From positions 1 through 54,355 of the forward strand of contig CAAGJS010000022.1 in the NCBI GenBank assembly GCA_900770275.1: a stretch of DNA of 54,355 bases. Reading direction: 5' to 3'. This document shows, in pieces, positions 24,449 through 33,722 of the stretch. The notes beneath the pieces were generated by a model, which had not been told where the DNA came from, searched no databases, and saw only the letters and a list, made by a program, of their open reading frames with translations. The number at the start of each line of letters is the position of its first letter. Within the stretch, counting starts at the first letter, position 1. The position numbers and the translations under genes are program-made. Source of the stretch: Erysipelotrichaceae bacterium (GTDB taxonomy: Bacteria; Bacillota_I; Bacilli_A; Erysipelotrichales; Erysipelotrichaceae).

Positions 24449-25024
24449 ATGGTAATTGTTAATGATTTGAAACCGGGATCTACATTTGAATACGAAAAGA
24501 ATCTGTACCAGGTGATGAATCTGGCATTGAACAAGACAGCGATGCGTCAGATGATCGTCAAGGTCAAGGTCAAGGATCTTCGCTCTGGCGTCGTAAAGGA
24601 AATTTCCTTTACGGGCGGCGATAAGGTTGAAGATGTCCATGTCGATAAGAAGGAGATGCAGTATCTCTATGATGACGGGGATTCGCTGGTGTTCATGGAT
24701 AATGAAACCTATGATCAGATCAGCATTCCGAAGGATCGTCTGACCTGGGAGATGCAGTTTCTCAGGCCCAATGACAACGTCAATATCATGATGTACAACG
24801 GCGAGGTGCTTGGTGTCATTCTTCCGGATAAGGTGAATCTCGAGATCGTCGAGTGCGAGCAGGCGGTCAAGGGTGACACGGCGACAGCGGCGCTGAAGAA
24901 TGCGACGCTGGAAACGGGCCTGACGATTAAGGTTCCGCTGTTCATTCAGAACCATGAAATGGTCATTATTTCGACGGCGGACGGTCGTTACTGCGGCCGG
25001 GCAGAATCGAAAAGCAGAGGCTGA
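24449..25024 (+). CDS. efp: Elongation factor P family protein with an unusual domain I tip loop
   Basis: A 191-residue protein with the three beta-barrel domains of EF-P. Domain I is NDLKPGSTFEYEKNLYQV; domain II contains FTGGDKVEDVHVDKKEMQYLYDDGD; domain III ends STADGRYCGRAE. EF-P relieves ribosome stalling at proline runs. The conserved tip motif of domain I (usually KPGKGxAF, with a modified Lys or Arg) is here LNKTAMRQMIV, so the tip residue aligns with Met or the adjacent Arg. It could be a divergent main EF-P or a YeiP-like paralogue. GGAG lies 9 nt before the ATG. Confidence 0.88.
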   Translation: MVIVNDLKPGSTFEYEKNLYQVMNLALNKTAMRQMIVKVKVKDLRSGVVKEISFTGGDKVEDVHVDKKEMQYLYDDGDSLVFMDNETYDQISIPKDRLTWEMQFLRPNDNVNIMMYNGEVLGVILPDKVNLEIVECEQAVKGDTATAALKNATLETGLTIKVPLFIQNHEMVIISTADGRYCGRAESKSRG

Positions 25025-25050
25025 GGCTCTCATTCCGGAGAGCCTTTTTT
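25025..25050 (+). terminator. Terminator of the transketolase-efp unit
   Basis: GGCTCTC (25025-25031) pairs with GAGAGCC (25038-25044), followed by six T. It overlaps the efp stop codon region. Confidence 0.85.
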
Positions 25051-25120
25051 CTTTGGCCCCCAATCAAAAGAAGGAGGTCCTTGTGCTATCATATTGATTG
25101 ATTTAGAAGGGGGTTTTATT

Positions 25121-26758
25121 GTGCCTGAAACTGAAGTAAAAATGGAACAGACCAACACCGCAGAAACTGCGGATGAAAAGATAAAGAATGCTGCCCCGAA
25201 GAAGGCAAGGAAGCCAAGGACAAATCCGGATGGAACTCCGGTGAAACGGGCATCCAGAAAAGGAAAGACGTCAAAAAAGAGTTCTTCCGGAGCATCCGGA
25301 TCTTCCCGCAGAAGAAAGAACACAGCGTTGAAGAAGGATGAAGCAGGAAGAGAAGCAGCTGCTCCCTCAGCCAATCCTGTCGAAGAAACAAAGACTGATG
25401 CCGCTGTAAACGAAAGTGCAGCAGAATCAAAGGGTTCTGTAACAAACACGGCTGCGGAAACTCCGGCAGCACCGTCGGAACCTGAAACAAATGACAAGGC
25501 GGATTCTGCAGAAGAAGAAAAGACTGCAGATGCTGTTCCTGCTTCAGAAACAGTAAAGAACGATGGCGCAGAGACGACTGTTCCCATTGCCGAAGCAGAG
25601 TCTGTAACGGAACCTGCTGAGAAGGTAACGGAAGCTAAAGATGAAACTGATTCTGCTGACGTAACAAAGCCTGAAGAAGAAACGGCCACCGCAACAGATA
25701 CTGTTTCAGAAACAGTGCAGAACGATGGTACAGAGAGTACTGCATCAGAAACAGAAATTGCATCTGTACCTGCGGAGGAAACTGCAGCATCCGAGCCTGA
25801 AGATACAGGCGCTTCCGTTTCCGAAGCAGAATCTTCGCCGGAAACAGTTGAAACGGTAACGGAAATTGAGACAGAGCCGGAGACGAAGGATGAAACGGAA
25901 TCTGCTGTTGCAGCAGAATCAGCAGAAGAAACGGCTGCAGGGTCTGTGAGTGACGCAGAAGCTCCCGCAAGCAAATCGGAAGAAAAGGAAACGGAGACTG
26001 CTTCGAATTCTTCTGCAGCAAATACCGGGTCTTCCGCTGAAGTCAGGAAGGAAGAACCGCAGATTCCTTTTCAGCAGACGGTACGCTTTGCCAATGTTGA
26101 GGAACGCGACTTTGAACCGAAGATTGTTCGTGAGCTTGGGAGCGATCCTGCGAAGACCAGTGTGTTGAAAGGACTTTATGATCCGATTTCCAATATGCTT
26201 GCTCAGGCTTCGACAGCTGCGCACAATGACTGGAAATATGCTTTGCTGCGGATTGTTCTGAAGTATGGAATCATTGCCTTCTTCTTCGTCTATGTTCTGC
26301 AGGCGAAGCTGAATTCGGACTCTTTCAGCTTTGCCCGTATGCCGTTTACCAATGCGGCTTCGCTATGGGCGCGTATCGTCGCCTTTGGGACGATTACGGA
26401 ATATGCGGCCGCATGTCTGAAGATGTTTCTGGGAAGCTTCCGCTTCTCGCTTTCCAATCTTCTGCGTCTTGCAGACATCAGCTGTGAAAATGCGTGGTTT
26501 TTGACGTTGCTGTACAGTCTTGCCTCACTTGCCATGAATGTCAGTCCGTATTTCAGCTTCATCATCGTTACGGCAGCGTTTGCCAGCTCGATCCTGCTGC
26601 ATGCGATTTCCTATGAATATACGTTCCAGTGCGGAAGACGCCGCTCTGTACTTGCCTGTGTTTGCACTGCACTGTTAACGTCTTTATTGATCGGGCTGTG
26701 GATCCGCTGGTTCGGCGGTGACTTAATCCGTATCGTCAATAGCTTTATTACCCTTTAA
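25121..26758 (+). CDS. Long low-complexity acidic protein with C-terminal membrane domain, function unknown
   Basis: The GTG at 25121 follows AGAAGGGGG by 7 nt and is preferred to the TTG at 25094. The protein has 545 residues. First comes a Lys/Arg-rich segment (about 15-75), then about 240 residues made almost only of Glu, Thr, Ala, Ser, Val and Asp with imperfect repeats such as SETVKNDGAETT and SETVQNDGTEST. Last comes a hydrophobic domain of about 180 residues with four or five membrane helices, vaguely Yip1-like. The layout suggests a membrane protein with a long disordered cytoplasmic arm. It heads an operon with a tail-anchored protein, cmk, der and gpsA. No known family was recognised. 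Confidence 0.75.
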   Translation: MPETEVKMEQTNTAETADEKIKNAAPKKARKPRTNPDGTPVKRASRKGKTSKKSSSGASGSSRRRKNTALKKDEAGREAAAPSANPVEETKTDAAVNESAAESKGSVTNTAAETPAAPSEPETNDKADSAEEEKTADAVPASETVKNDGAETTVPIAEAESVTEPAEKVTEAKDETDSADVTKPEEETATATDTVSETVQNDGTESTASETEIASVPAEETAASEPEDTGASVSEAESSPETVETVTEIETEPETKDETESAVAAESAEETAAGSVSDAEAPASKSEEKETETASNSSAANTGSSAEVRKEEPQIPFQQTVRFANVEERDFEPKIVRELGSDPAKTSVLKGLYDPISNMLAQASTAAHNDWKYALLRIVLKYGIIAFFFVYVLQAKLNSDSFSFARMPFTNAASLWARIVAFGTITEYAAACLKMFLGSFRFSLSNLLRLADISCENAWFLTLLYSLASLAMNVSPYFSFIIVTAAFASSILLHAISYEYTFQCGRRRSVLACVCTALLTSLLIGLWIRWFGGDLIRIVNSFITL

Positions 26759-26769
26759 GGAGATTTCCC

Positions 26770-27741
26770 ATGCCGAAATATTCACGTACCAAACGTTATG
26801 AAGATCTGCGCCGCCGCATGCAGAGTGAAGGGGACAAGGACCTTTCCCACAGCGATCTGTCCGAAGTGAATGCCCATCTTGCCAAGGATGTGCAGAGCCC
26901 TGTGAACGAGTCTGGCAAAAGCCACGACCCGATTCATCAGCGCCGCTACAGTTCACCGACGGTTGAACAGCAGACGGATACTTCGCCAGCCGCTGAATTC
27001 AATTCATCCATTCTTCGGGGCAGCGAGCGCTCGGAGGACTTTGATAATGAATATGTCCGGGAGTTTCTGAAAGAGGCCAAGCAGTACAACGTCGACCATG
27101 GCAACGCCTACACGACCAATACTGATCTCAACCTGCTCCGTATTCTCAAGGAAGGCCAGCCGGAGAAGAAGGCAGAAGCCCCCAGGGCAGCCGCTCCTTC
27201 TCCTGCTCCAAGCAAGCCGTATCCAGACGCTGACCGTACGCCGAAATCCAGCAGTGACGATACTTATGGCAATACGTCGGTTTCCGATTTTCTTGATTCC
27301 CTTGACAGCGATGACAGCGACCAGGCGATTCAGGAAACCCAGTCGATGACCCGGGAAGACATTGCGGCTGAAGTTCAGAACATGATCCGCAATGCGCAGC
27401 AGCCCCAGGCGTCTGCTCCGATCAATAATACGGCGACGAAGGAAGTGCCTTCTGCGGACACAGGCTCAACAACCCAGCTTCTGAATGTAGATACGAGAAA
27501 TTCCATTGCCAATGCCGTCAACGATTCTTCGGACACAACGCGCCGTCAGCTTCTTCAGGAAACGACGCAGATGCGTGCCCAGCTTGACGACTATCAGGAC
27601 AACCTGACGGAAGTCTCTGATAAGATGAAGCGTACCAATCAGGTTCTCAATGTTGTTCTGATTGTACTGATTGTGGCACTTTCCGTTGTCCTGATTGTTG
27701 TTGTTTACTGGGTGCTCCAGTCGCGGGGGATACTGGGATGA
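26770..27741 (+). CDS. Tail-anchored coiled-coil membrane protein, function unknown
   Basis: A 323-residue protein. The N-terminus is basic (MPKYSRTKRYEDLRRRMQ), the middle is rich in Ser, Asp, Pro and Gln and probably disordered, and a coiled-coil (about 255-297, LLQETTQMRAQLDDYQDNLT) leads to a single C-terminal membrane helix (about 298-318). It starts 11 bp after the preceding gene with AAGGAG, and its TGA overlaps the cmk ATG as ATGA. Basic N-terminus, disordered arm and membrane anchor recall divisome or envelope scaffolds, but no family is recognised and the role is open. Confidence 0.75.
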   Translation: MPKYSRTKRYEDLRRRMQSEGDKDLSHSDLSEVNAHLAKDVQSPVNESGKSHDPIHQRRYSSPTVEQQTDTSPAAEFNSSILRGSERSEDFDNEYVREFLKEAKQYNVDHGNAYTTNTDLNLLRILKEGQPEKKAEAPRAAAPSPAPSKPYPDADRTPKSSSDDTYGNTSVSDFLDSLDSDDSDQAIQETQSMTREDIAAEVQNMIRNAQQPQASAPINNTATKEVPSADTGSTTQLLNVDTRNSIANAVNDSSDTTRRQLLQETTQMRAQLDDYQDNLTEVSDKMKRTNQVLNVVLIVLIVALSVVLIVVVYWVLQSRGILG

Positions 27742-28421
27742 GGATCAATATTGCGATCGACGGGCCAAGTGCCGCCGGCAAAAGTACGATTGCCAAAATG
27801 CTGGCCAGGCGGCTTGGCTATGTCCATCTTGATACAGGTGCCATGTACCGCTGCACCGCATTTGAGGCGCTGCAGGAGGGCATTTCCCTCGATGATGAAA
27901 ATGCCCTTGCCGATATGCTTGCAGGTGCAGACATTGAACTTACGCCGGAAGGAACGGTATTTCTTGATGGAAAGGATGTCACTTCTCTGATTCGTCAGGA
28001 ACAGGTTTCCATGGCCGCGTCCCGCGTATCCCAACATGCCCGTGTACGGAAGGATCTCGTTGCCCGTCAGCAGAAGATGGCGGCAGCCAAGGGATTTATC
28101 ATGGATGGACGTGATATCGGCACCGTCGTATTGAAGGATGCCGAAGTCAAAGTATATTTAACTGCCAGCGTCCGCTCTCGTGCCTTGCGCCGGCTGAGCC
28201 AGGATTATGGCGACAAAGGAACAGCCGAGCAGCTCGCCCTGATTGAAAAGGACATTGAGCAGCGCGACTATGACGATATGCACCGCGCCAATTCGCCGCT
28301 TCGAAAAGCGGAGGATGCCGTGGTAATTGACAGTTCAGATATGACCCGTGAGCAGGTGGTGGATGCCATCCTAAGGCTTGCCCGTCCATATCTGCAGGAG
28401 GATTCATGCGTTCAACAATAG
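27738..28421 (+). CDS. cmk: Cytidylate kinase
   Basis: A 227-residue (d)CMP kinase. The P-loop (IAIDGPSAAGKSTIAKMLA), the HLDTGAMYR substrate motif and MDGRDIGTVVL are diagnostic. It phosphorylates CMP and dCMP for nucleic acid and CDP-lipid synthesis. It overlaps the preceding gene by 4 bp and der by 16 bp. Confidence 0.96.
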   Translation: MRINIAIDGPSAAGKSTIAKMLARRLGYVHLDTGAMYRCTAFEALQEGISLDDENALADMLAGADIELTPEGTVFLDGKDVTSLIRQEQVSMAASRVSQHARVRKDLVARQQKMAAAKGFIMDGRDIGTVVLKDAEVKVYLTASVRSRALRRLSQDYGDKGTAEQLALIEKDIEQRDYDDMHRANSPLRKAEDAVVIDSSDMTREQVVDAILRLARPYLQEDSCVQQ

Positions 28422-29716
28422 CCATTGTCGGAAGACCGAATGTAGGCAAATCGACGATTTTCAACCGCTGCATCGGCAGCCGGGTATCCATTGTCGAAGA
28501 TGAGCCGGGCGTAACCCGTGACCGTATCTATGGAACCGGGACATGGCTCAACAAGGAATTTCATATGATCGATACCGGCGGCATTCAGCTGAAAGACCAG
28601 CCGTATCAGAATGAAATCCGTGCCCAGGTACAGATCGCTGTCCAGGAGGCGGATGTCATTCTTTTCGTCACGGACGGAACGGTTGGAGTTACGGATGATG
28701 ACCGTTATATTGCCCAGATGCTGCAGAGATCAAAGAAGCCCATTGTCCTTGCGGTCAACCACATTGATGATTCTTCGCGTCTGGCGTCGATCTATGAATT
28801 CTATGCGCTTGGCGTCGGTGATCCGATTGCGGTATCCGGTGTCCATGGCGTTGGCATCGGCGATGTGCTCGATGCCTGCTTTGCGGCCATGCCAAAAGAG
28901 GAAACGGAACCGGAGCCGGAAGGAATCCGGATCGCCGTTATCGGCCAGCCGAACGTTGGCAAATCTTCCCTGGTCAATGCGATTCTGAATCAGGATCGTG
29001 CCATCGTTGCCAACGAAGAAGGAACGACCCGTGACGCGGTCGATACGGCGTTTGTGTGGAATGACAAACCGTATGTCATCGTTGATACCGCCGGTATCCG
29101 CAAGCGCGGACGTGTTTATGAAAACATCGAAAAGTATTCCGTGATGCGTGCCATGCAGGCAATCGAACGCTGTGACGTCGCTCTGTTTCTGATGGATGCG
29201 AGCCTTGGCATCCGTGAACAGGACAAGCATGTCGCCGGCTATGCTCATGATGCGGGCAAGCCAGTGATCATTGTTGTCAATAAGTGGGATGCGATCGAGA
29301 AGGACGATAAGACGATGCACGAATTTGAAGAGAAGGTGCGTGCTCAGTTCGTCTATCTTTCCTTTGCGCCGGTTCTGTTTGTCAGTGCCAGGACGCACCA
29401 GAGAGTCAATACGATTCTGCCGATGGTGGACCGTGTCTATGAAAACAGCCGCCGCCGCATCCCGACCAATGTTCTCAATGAAGTAATCGCCGATACACAG
29501 ATCACGACCCCGGCACCTGCCCGCAATGGCAAGCGCTTCCGCATCTACTATGCGACGCAGACCGGTGTTCAGCCGCCGGAGTTTGTCTTCTCGTGCAATG
29601 ATCCGGAACTTCTGCATTTCACCTATAAGCGTTATCTGGAAAATCAGCTGCGGCAGGCATTTGACTTTGAAGGGACGCCAATCCGTCTGATTGCCCGCAA
29701 GAAGGTTTCAGTATGA
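28406..29716 (+). CDS. der: Ribosome assembly GTPase Der (EngA)
   Basis: A 436-residue GTPase with two G domains in tandem: VGRPNVGKST (about 6-15) and IGQPNVGKSS (about 180-189), each with a DTAG/DTGG switch and NKWD or NHID specificity motif. A KH-like C-terminal domain follows. It acts in 50S subunit maturation. It begins inside cmk and ends 4 bp inside gpsA. Confidence 0.97.
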   Translation: MRSTIAIVGRPNVGKSTIFNRCIGSRVSIVEDEPGVTRDRIYGTGTWLNKEFHMIDTGGIQLKDQPYQNEIRAQVQIAVQEADVILFVTDGTVGVTDDDRYIAQMLQRSKKPIVLAVNHIDDSSRLASIYEFYALGVGDPIAVSGVHGVGIGDVLDACFAAMPKEETEPEPEGIRIAVIGQPNVGKSSLVNAILNQDRAIVANEEGTTRDAVDTAFVWNDKPYVIVDTAGIRKRGRVYENIEKYSVMRAMQAIERCDVALFLMDASLGIREQDKHVAGYAHDAGKPVIIVVNKWDAIEKDDKTMHEFEEKVRAQFVYLSFAPVLFVSARTHQRVNTILPMVDRVYENSRRRIPTNVLNEVIADTQITTPAPARNGKRFRIYYATQTGVQPPEFVFSCNDPELLHFTYKRYLENQLRQAFDFEGTPIRLIARKKVSV

Positions 29717-30708
29717 AATGCGTCATTCTGGGAAGTGGCAGCTGGGGCACAGCCCTGGCGCAGGTACTCTGTGACAATGGAAATGATGTCCTGCTGTGGG
29801 GAAGAAACGCTGGGGAAGTCAACGATATCAATGTCAATCATCGCAACTCCAAATATTTCGATGATGCGGCAGTAAATGAAAATCTACGGGCAACGAATGA
29901 TCTTTCCTCTGTGAAGGACGCGGATCTGATTCTTCTTGCCGTTCCATCCTCTGCCATGGAACAGGTTCTTAAGGAAACGGTTTCGTATCTGGATCATCCG
30001 GTATTGTTTGTGAATGCCGCCAAGGGATTTCATCCAACGACGCATTCACTTCTTTCCTCGTATATTCGTGACCAGGTACCGAATCACCTGTGTCAGGCCG
30101 TTGTTTCTTTGATTGGGCCCAGTCACGCCGAAGAGGTCATTCTTCGTCAGCTGACCGCCCTCAATGCGGTATCTGATGATGAAGAAGCAGCTAGAACGGT
30201 ACAGCAGCTGTTTTCCAATTCCTATTTTCGCGTCTATACCAATACCGATGTCATTGGTGCCGAGACCGGTGTCGCTGTCAAGAACATCATGGCCATCGCC
30301 GCCGGAATCCTGTGCGGACTTGGCCAGGGCGATAATGCCAGGGCAGCGTTGGTGACACGCGGCCTTGCGGAAATGACACGCTTTGGGACAGCCTGTGGAG
30401 GGAAGGCGGAAACCTATCTTGGCCTGGATGGGGTGGGAGATCTGATGGTAACCTGCACTTCGATGCATTCACGTAATTTCCAGGCAGGGCTAACGATCGG
30501 CCGAACGCGCAATGCGGCGGAATTTCTCAGAACCAATACGAAGACGGTCGAGGGAATTGCGGCCTGTCGGATTGTTCATGATGAAGCGGCGCGGATGGGT
30601 GTTTCGATGCCGATTACGGATGCGGTTTACGCGGTTCTGTTTGAAAACGCTTCCGTTGATCAGACGATTGATGCTCTGATGCACCGGCGGCTGAAAGCGG
30701 AGTTCTAA
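29713..30708 (+). CDS. gpsA: Glycerol-3-phosphate dehydrogenase [NAD(P)+]
   Basis: A 331-residue enzyme reducing dihydroxyacetone phosphate to sn-glycerol 3-phosphate for phospholipids. It has the N-terminal GSGSWGTALAQVL nucleotide fold, the GPSHAEEV block, the catalytic lysine in AVKNIMAIAAG and a GLDGVGDLMVTC motif. The start overlaps the der stop as ATGA. It is the last gene of the coupled string. Confidence 0.95.
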   Translation: MKCVILGSGSWGTALAQVLCDNGNDVLLWGRNAGEVNDINVNHRNSKYFDDAAVNENLRATNDLSSVKDADLILLAVPSSAMEQVLKETVSYLDHPVLFVNAAKGFHPTTHSLLSSYIRDQVPNHLCQAVVSLIGPSHAEEVILRQLTALNAVSDDEEAARTVQQLFSNSYFRVYTNTDVIGAETGVAVKNIMAIAAGILCGLGQGDNARAALVTRGLAEMTRFGTACGGKAETYLGLDGVGDLMVTCTSMHSRNFQAGLTIGRTRNAAEFLRTNTKTVEGIAACRIVHDEAARMGVSMPITDAVYAVLFENASVDQTIDALMHRRLKAEF

Positions 30709-30721
30709 TCGTTCCGCTTCC

Positions 30722-30730
30722 TGCTATAAT
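30722..30730 (+). promoter_or_regulatory. Extended -10 promoter of the PBP gene, very short leader
   Basis: TGCTATAAT is a perfect extended -10. It ends 11 nt before the ATG at 30742, which would leave only about 4-5 nt of leader. A weak TTCTAA -35 lies 16 bp upstream, in the end of gpsA. Confidence 0.55.
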
Positions 30731-30741
30731 GTGCCAATGGT

Positions 30742-33615
30742 ATGGAGAAACGAATACCAATGAACGAAGATAAGAAGACGAACAAAACGAATGAAGAAAC
30801 GGAAAAGATGGCTGATGGAAAAGTTCATCCGGTCACCGAGGCAGATCCGGATCATTCGGAATATATCCGCGAAGATGATGGAACTGTGACCAGGATCTAT
30901 CACATTCGTCATGAAGACCCCGAAGTAACCCGGGAAAAGGAAAAGAGGCGCCAGAAGCTGCGCCGCAAGCGCAGACGGCTTCGCATCTGGACAGTGATTC
31001 TTTCCATTCTGGTGATTTTCAACGTTGTTGTCGCCTCGTTCGGCCTTCTGATTGCCAAGCGCATGGTTGAAGATGCCCCGACGCTGGATGTGACAGACTT
31101 CATTGGTGAAGAATCGAGCAAGATCTATGATGATGAAGGCAACCTCGTTACGGAAGTCGGTGTTTATCTGCGTGAAAACATTACCTATGATCAGCTTCCG
31201 GAATCGGTGATTGATGCCTTTCTTTCGATTGAGGACAGCCGTTTCTTTACCCACAACGGTTTTGATATCCCTCGTTTTACGATGGCGATCATTCAGAACC
31301 TCAAGTCACGCAGCTTTGGACAGGGCGGTTCCACTTTTACGATGCAGCTGGTGAAGAATACCTATTTTACGGTTGATTCGATGGATTCCAGCAACACCGG
31401 TACGGAGCGCACAAAGTCGATTGAATATAAGGTGCAGCAGATTTATTTGGCCATGGAACTGGAGAAGCTGATCTCCAAGAAGGAAATCTTCCAGCTCTAT
31501 CTGAACAAACTGAACTTCGGCGGAAATATCCGCGGCATTCAGCGGGCAAGTGAATACTATTTCGGCAAGGAAGTGAGCAAAGTCAATCTTCCGGAGGCAG
31601 CGATGCTGGCAGGAATTGTTAACCTGCCGAACCGCTACAATCCTTACGATTATCTTGATTACGGTACGACGCGCCGCAATGAAGTTCTTTATCAGATGCT
31701 GAACCATGGTTATATCACGCAAAGTGAATATAACCTGGCCAAGAGTGTAAAGGTCGAAGATACGCTGGCTGGCGAGTCGCGTGAAGCGGCCGAAAACAGT
31801 CAGTATCAGGCATATCTCGATGCGGTTCTTTCCGAAGCGCAGCAGATGACCGGAGAGGATCCGACCGTCAAGGGCATGCAGATCTATACCTATCTGAACC
31901 GTACGATCCAGGAAGAGATTGAGGCGATCCAGAATGGGGAACGTTCAGATACGGTATTGTTCCCGGACGATCTGATGCAGATCGGTATTGTCAGCATGAA
32001 CAATAAGACCGGTGCGATTGTCGGCATCGGTGGCGGACGCAACTATGATGGCGCACGTCTTCTGAACCGGGCGACGATGAACTTCAAGCAGCCGGGCTCC
32101 AGCGTGAAGCCGGTACTTTCCTATGCGCTTGCCTTTGAGTATCTTGGCTATTCGCTGGACGAAATTCTGATGGACAAGCCGATCACCTATCCGGGCGAGT
32201 CGCGTGTTCTGGTTGATGCGTCGGGCAAGTATCTTGGCGATGTATCGATCAAGGATGCGACGGGTCTTTCGCTGAACATTCCGGCGATCCTGACGCTTGA
32301 AAAGGTTGTGGACAAGGTAGGAAAGGCAAAGGTTGCTTCCTATCTTCAGAGCATTGGCTATACGCGTGTGACCCAGGATAACTTCCATCTGTCTTTTGCC
32401 ATCGGCGGTACGTGGTTTGAGACGACGCCGCTGGAGATGGCAGGCGCTCATGCGATGCTGATGAATTATGGCGTATATAACAAGCCGCATACCATCAACA
32501 AGATTGTGATGAGCTCAACCGGCGAAGAATATTATCCGGATGGTCAGAACCGCAAGGTACTTTCGTCCGGCAGCGCATGGCTGGCGGCACAGCTGATGCT
32601 CTATGTTGTCGATGGTCCGCATTACAACTATACGCAGCTGCTGAAACGTGATTATCCGGTCTATGCCAAGACGGGTACGACAGACTGGGGATCGGATGGT
32701 CTTCAGTATGGTATTCCGCAGGGACAGATGAAGGATAAGTGGATGGTCACCAGTACCAACATGTATACCAATGCGGTCTGGGTCGGTTATGATAAGGCCG
32801 TCGCCGGTGCGGGTACGTATTATACGAGTGCAAAGCAGAGACTGAACATTCCTGGCAATATCAATAAGCTTCTTCTCGATGCTGAGGAGCGTGCATCGGG
32901 TGATCCGGGAACTTATGAAGAACCCAGTGATGTGGAAGATGTGACCTATGTTTACGGTACATATCCGCATGTGACGGTGGAAGACTGGATGCCGGCAGGG
33001 GTTTCGATTACATCGCAGGTATCGACAGCCGGTCTCGAAGCGCAGCCGAATGTGTCCGTCGATGAGTATCTTGATTATCAGGCGGATCAGCAGGATTCGG
33101 CCGGTATCAGTGCGACCTATGATGCGGCAGGCAACGTTTCCATCAACTGGTATACGGGCACCCAAAGCTGCAGCGGCGGGCAGAAGAACATATCGCTGCA
33201 TGATGACTATAACGACATTGACATGTGGGGCGCATGCATGGTTGATCTGTCATGGCTCAATGGGTCTCAGGGCAACGGTTACTGGGCAAGTGTCTCCAGC
33301 AATGGCTATGGAATCGGCAGTGTGAGCTCGGATACTTCTTCCTGGAGCGGCTATGTCGGTGATCTGTCGGCTGGAAATGTTCAGGTGTGCGGCGGCTTTA
33401 CGCGCGCAGACGGAACAGCTTCCGAGCAGGCGTGCACGGCTGCGACTTATACAGATGACATCTACGGGTCCACAACATCCAGCTGGGGCTACTATGATGC
33501 GTCCGGCAACTACGTGGATGCGCCGCTTGATTATTCGCAATACGGCTACTGGGATGAAAACGGCAACTGGGTTGGCTCTGGCTGGTGGGATACCAACGGC
33601 TATCATATGGGCTGA
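30742..33615 (+). CDS. Class A penicillin-binding protein (PBP1A type) with aromatic C-terminal repeats
   Basis: A 957-residue peptidoglycan synthase. A charged cytoplasmic tail (1-85) and one membrane helix (about 87-110) precede the glycosyltransferase domain, with catalytic Glu in SIEDSRFFTHNGFD and GGSTFTMQLVKN. The transpeptidase domain shows SxxK (PGSSVKP), SxN (LSLN) and KTG (YAKTGTTDWG). After the usual end, about 170 residues rich in Tyr, Trp, Gly, Ser and Asn follow. The last 44 contain three copies of a G-Y/W-Y/W-D-x-x-G-N pattern. The start at 30742 is used, with an in-frame ATG at 30760 as alternative. A terminator follows. Confidence 0.93.
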   Translation: MEKRIPMNEDKKTNKTNEETEKMADGKVHPVTEADPDHSEYIREDDGTVTRIYHIRHEDPEVTREKEKRRQKLRRKRRRLRIWTVILSILVIFNVVVASFGLLIAKRMVEDAPTLDVTDFIGEESSKIYDDEGNLVTEVGVYLRENITYDQLPESVIDAFLSIEDSRFFTHNGFDIPRFTMAIIQNLKSRSFGQGGSTFTMQLVKNTYFTVDSMDSSNTGTERTKSIEYKVQQIYLAMELEKLISKKEIFQLYLNKLNFGGNIRGIQRASEYYFGKEVSKVNLPEAAMLAGIVNLPNRYNPYDYLDYGTTRRNEVLYQMLNHGYITQSEYNLAKSVKVEDTLAGESREAAENSQYQAYLDAVLSEAQQMTGEDPTVKGMQIYTYLNRTIQEEIEAIQNGERSDTVLFPDDLMQIGIVSMNNKTGAIVGIGGGRNYDGARLLNRATMNFKQPGSSVKPVLSYALAFEYLGYSLDEILMDKPITYPGESRVLVDASGKYLGDVSIKDATGLSLNIPAILTLEKVVDKVGKAKVASYLQSIGYTRVTQDNFHLSFAIGGTWFETTPLEMAGAHAMLMNYGVYNKPHTINKIVMSSTGEEYYPDGQNRKVLSSGSAWLAAQLMLYVVDGPHYNYTQLLKRDYPVYAKTGTTDWGSDGLQYGIPQGQMKDKWMVTSTNMYTNAVWVGYDKAVAGAGTYYTSAKQRLNIPGNINKLLLDAEERASGDPGTYEEPSDVEDVTYVYGTYPHVTVEDWMPAGVSITSQVSTAGLEAQPNVSVDEYLDYQADQQDSAGISATYDAAGNVSINWYTGTQSCSGGQKNISLHDDYNDIDMWGACMVDLSWLNGSQGNGYWASVSSNGYGIGSVSSDTSSWSGYVGDLSAGNVQVCGGFTRADGTASEQACTAATYTDDIYGSTTSSWGYYDASGNYVDAPLDYSQYGYWDENGNWVGSGWWDTNGYHMG

Positions 33616-33661
33616 GCCGCAGCCGTCTGAAACAAAACAAGAATTGAACAAGAGCCAATAG

Positions 33662-33692
33662 AAAACGCGGAGTGATGAGCTTCGCGTTTTTC
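33662..33692. terminator. Bidirectional terminator between the PBP and degV genes
   Basis: AAAACGCG (33662-33669) pairs with CGCGTTTT (33683-33690) with a small inner stem. It serves the convergent genes on both strands. Confidence 0.85.
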
Positions 33693-33722
33693 AATCCTAT
33701 TGCAATGAAATGAATGAACGGA

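Noticed and set aside
25500..25960. Possible DNA repeat array or CRISPR-like region
   Set aside because: The repetition is imperfect and in frame with a Glu/Thr/Ala-rich protein segment; there are no regular spacers.
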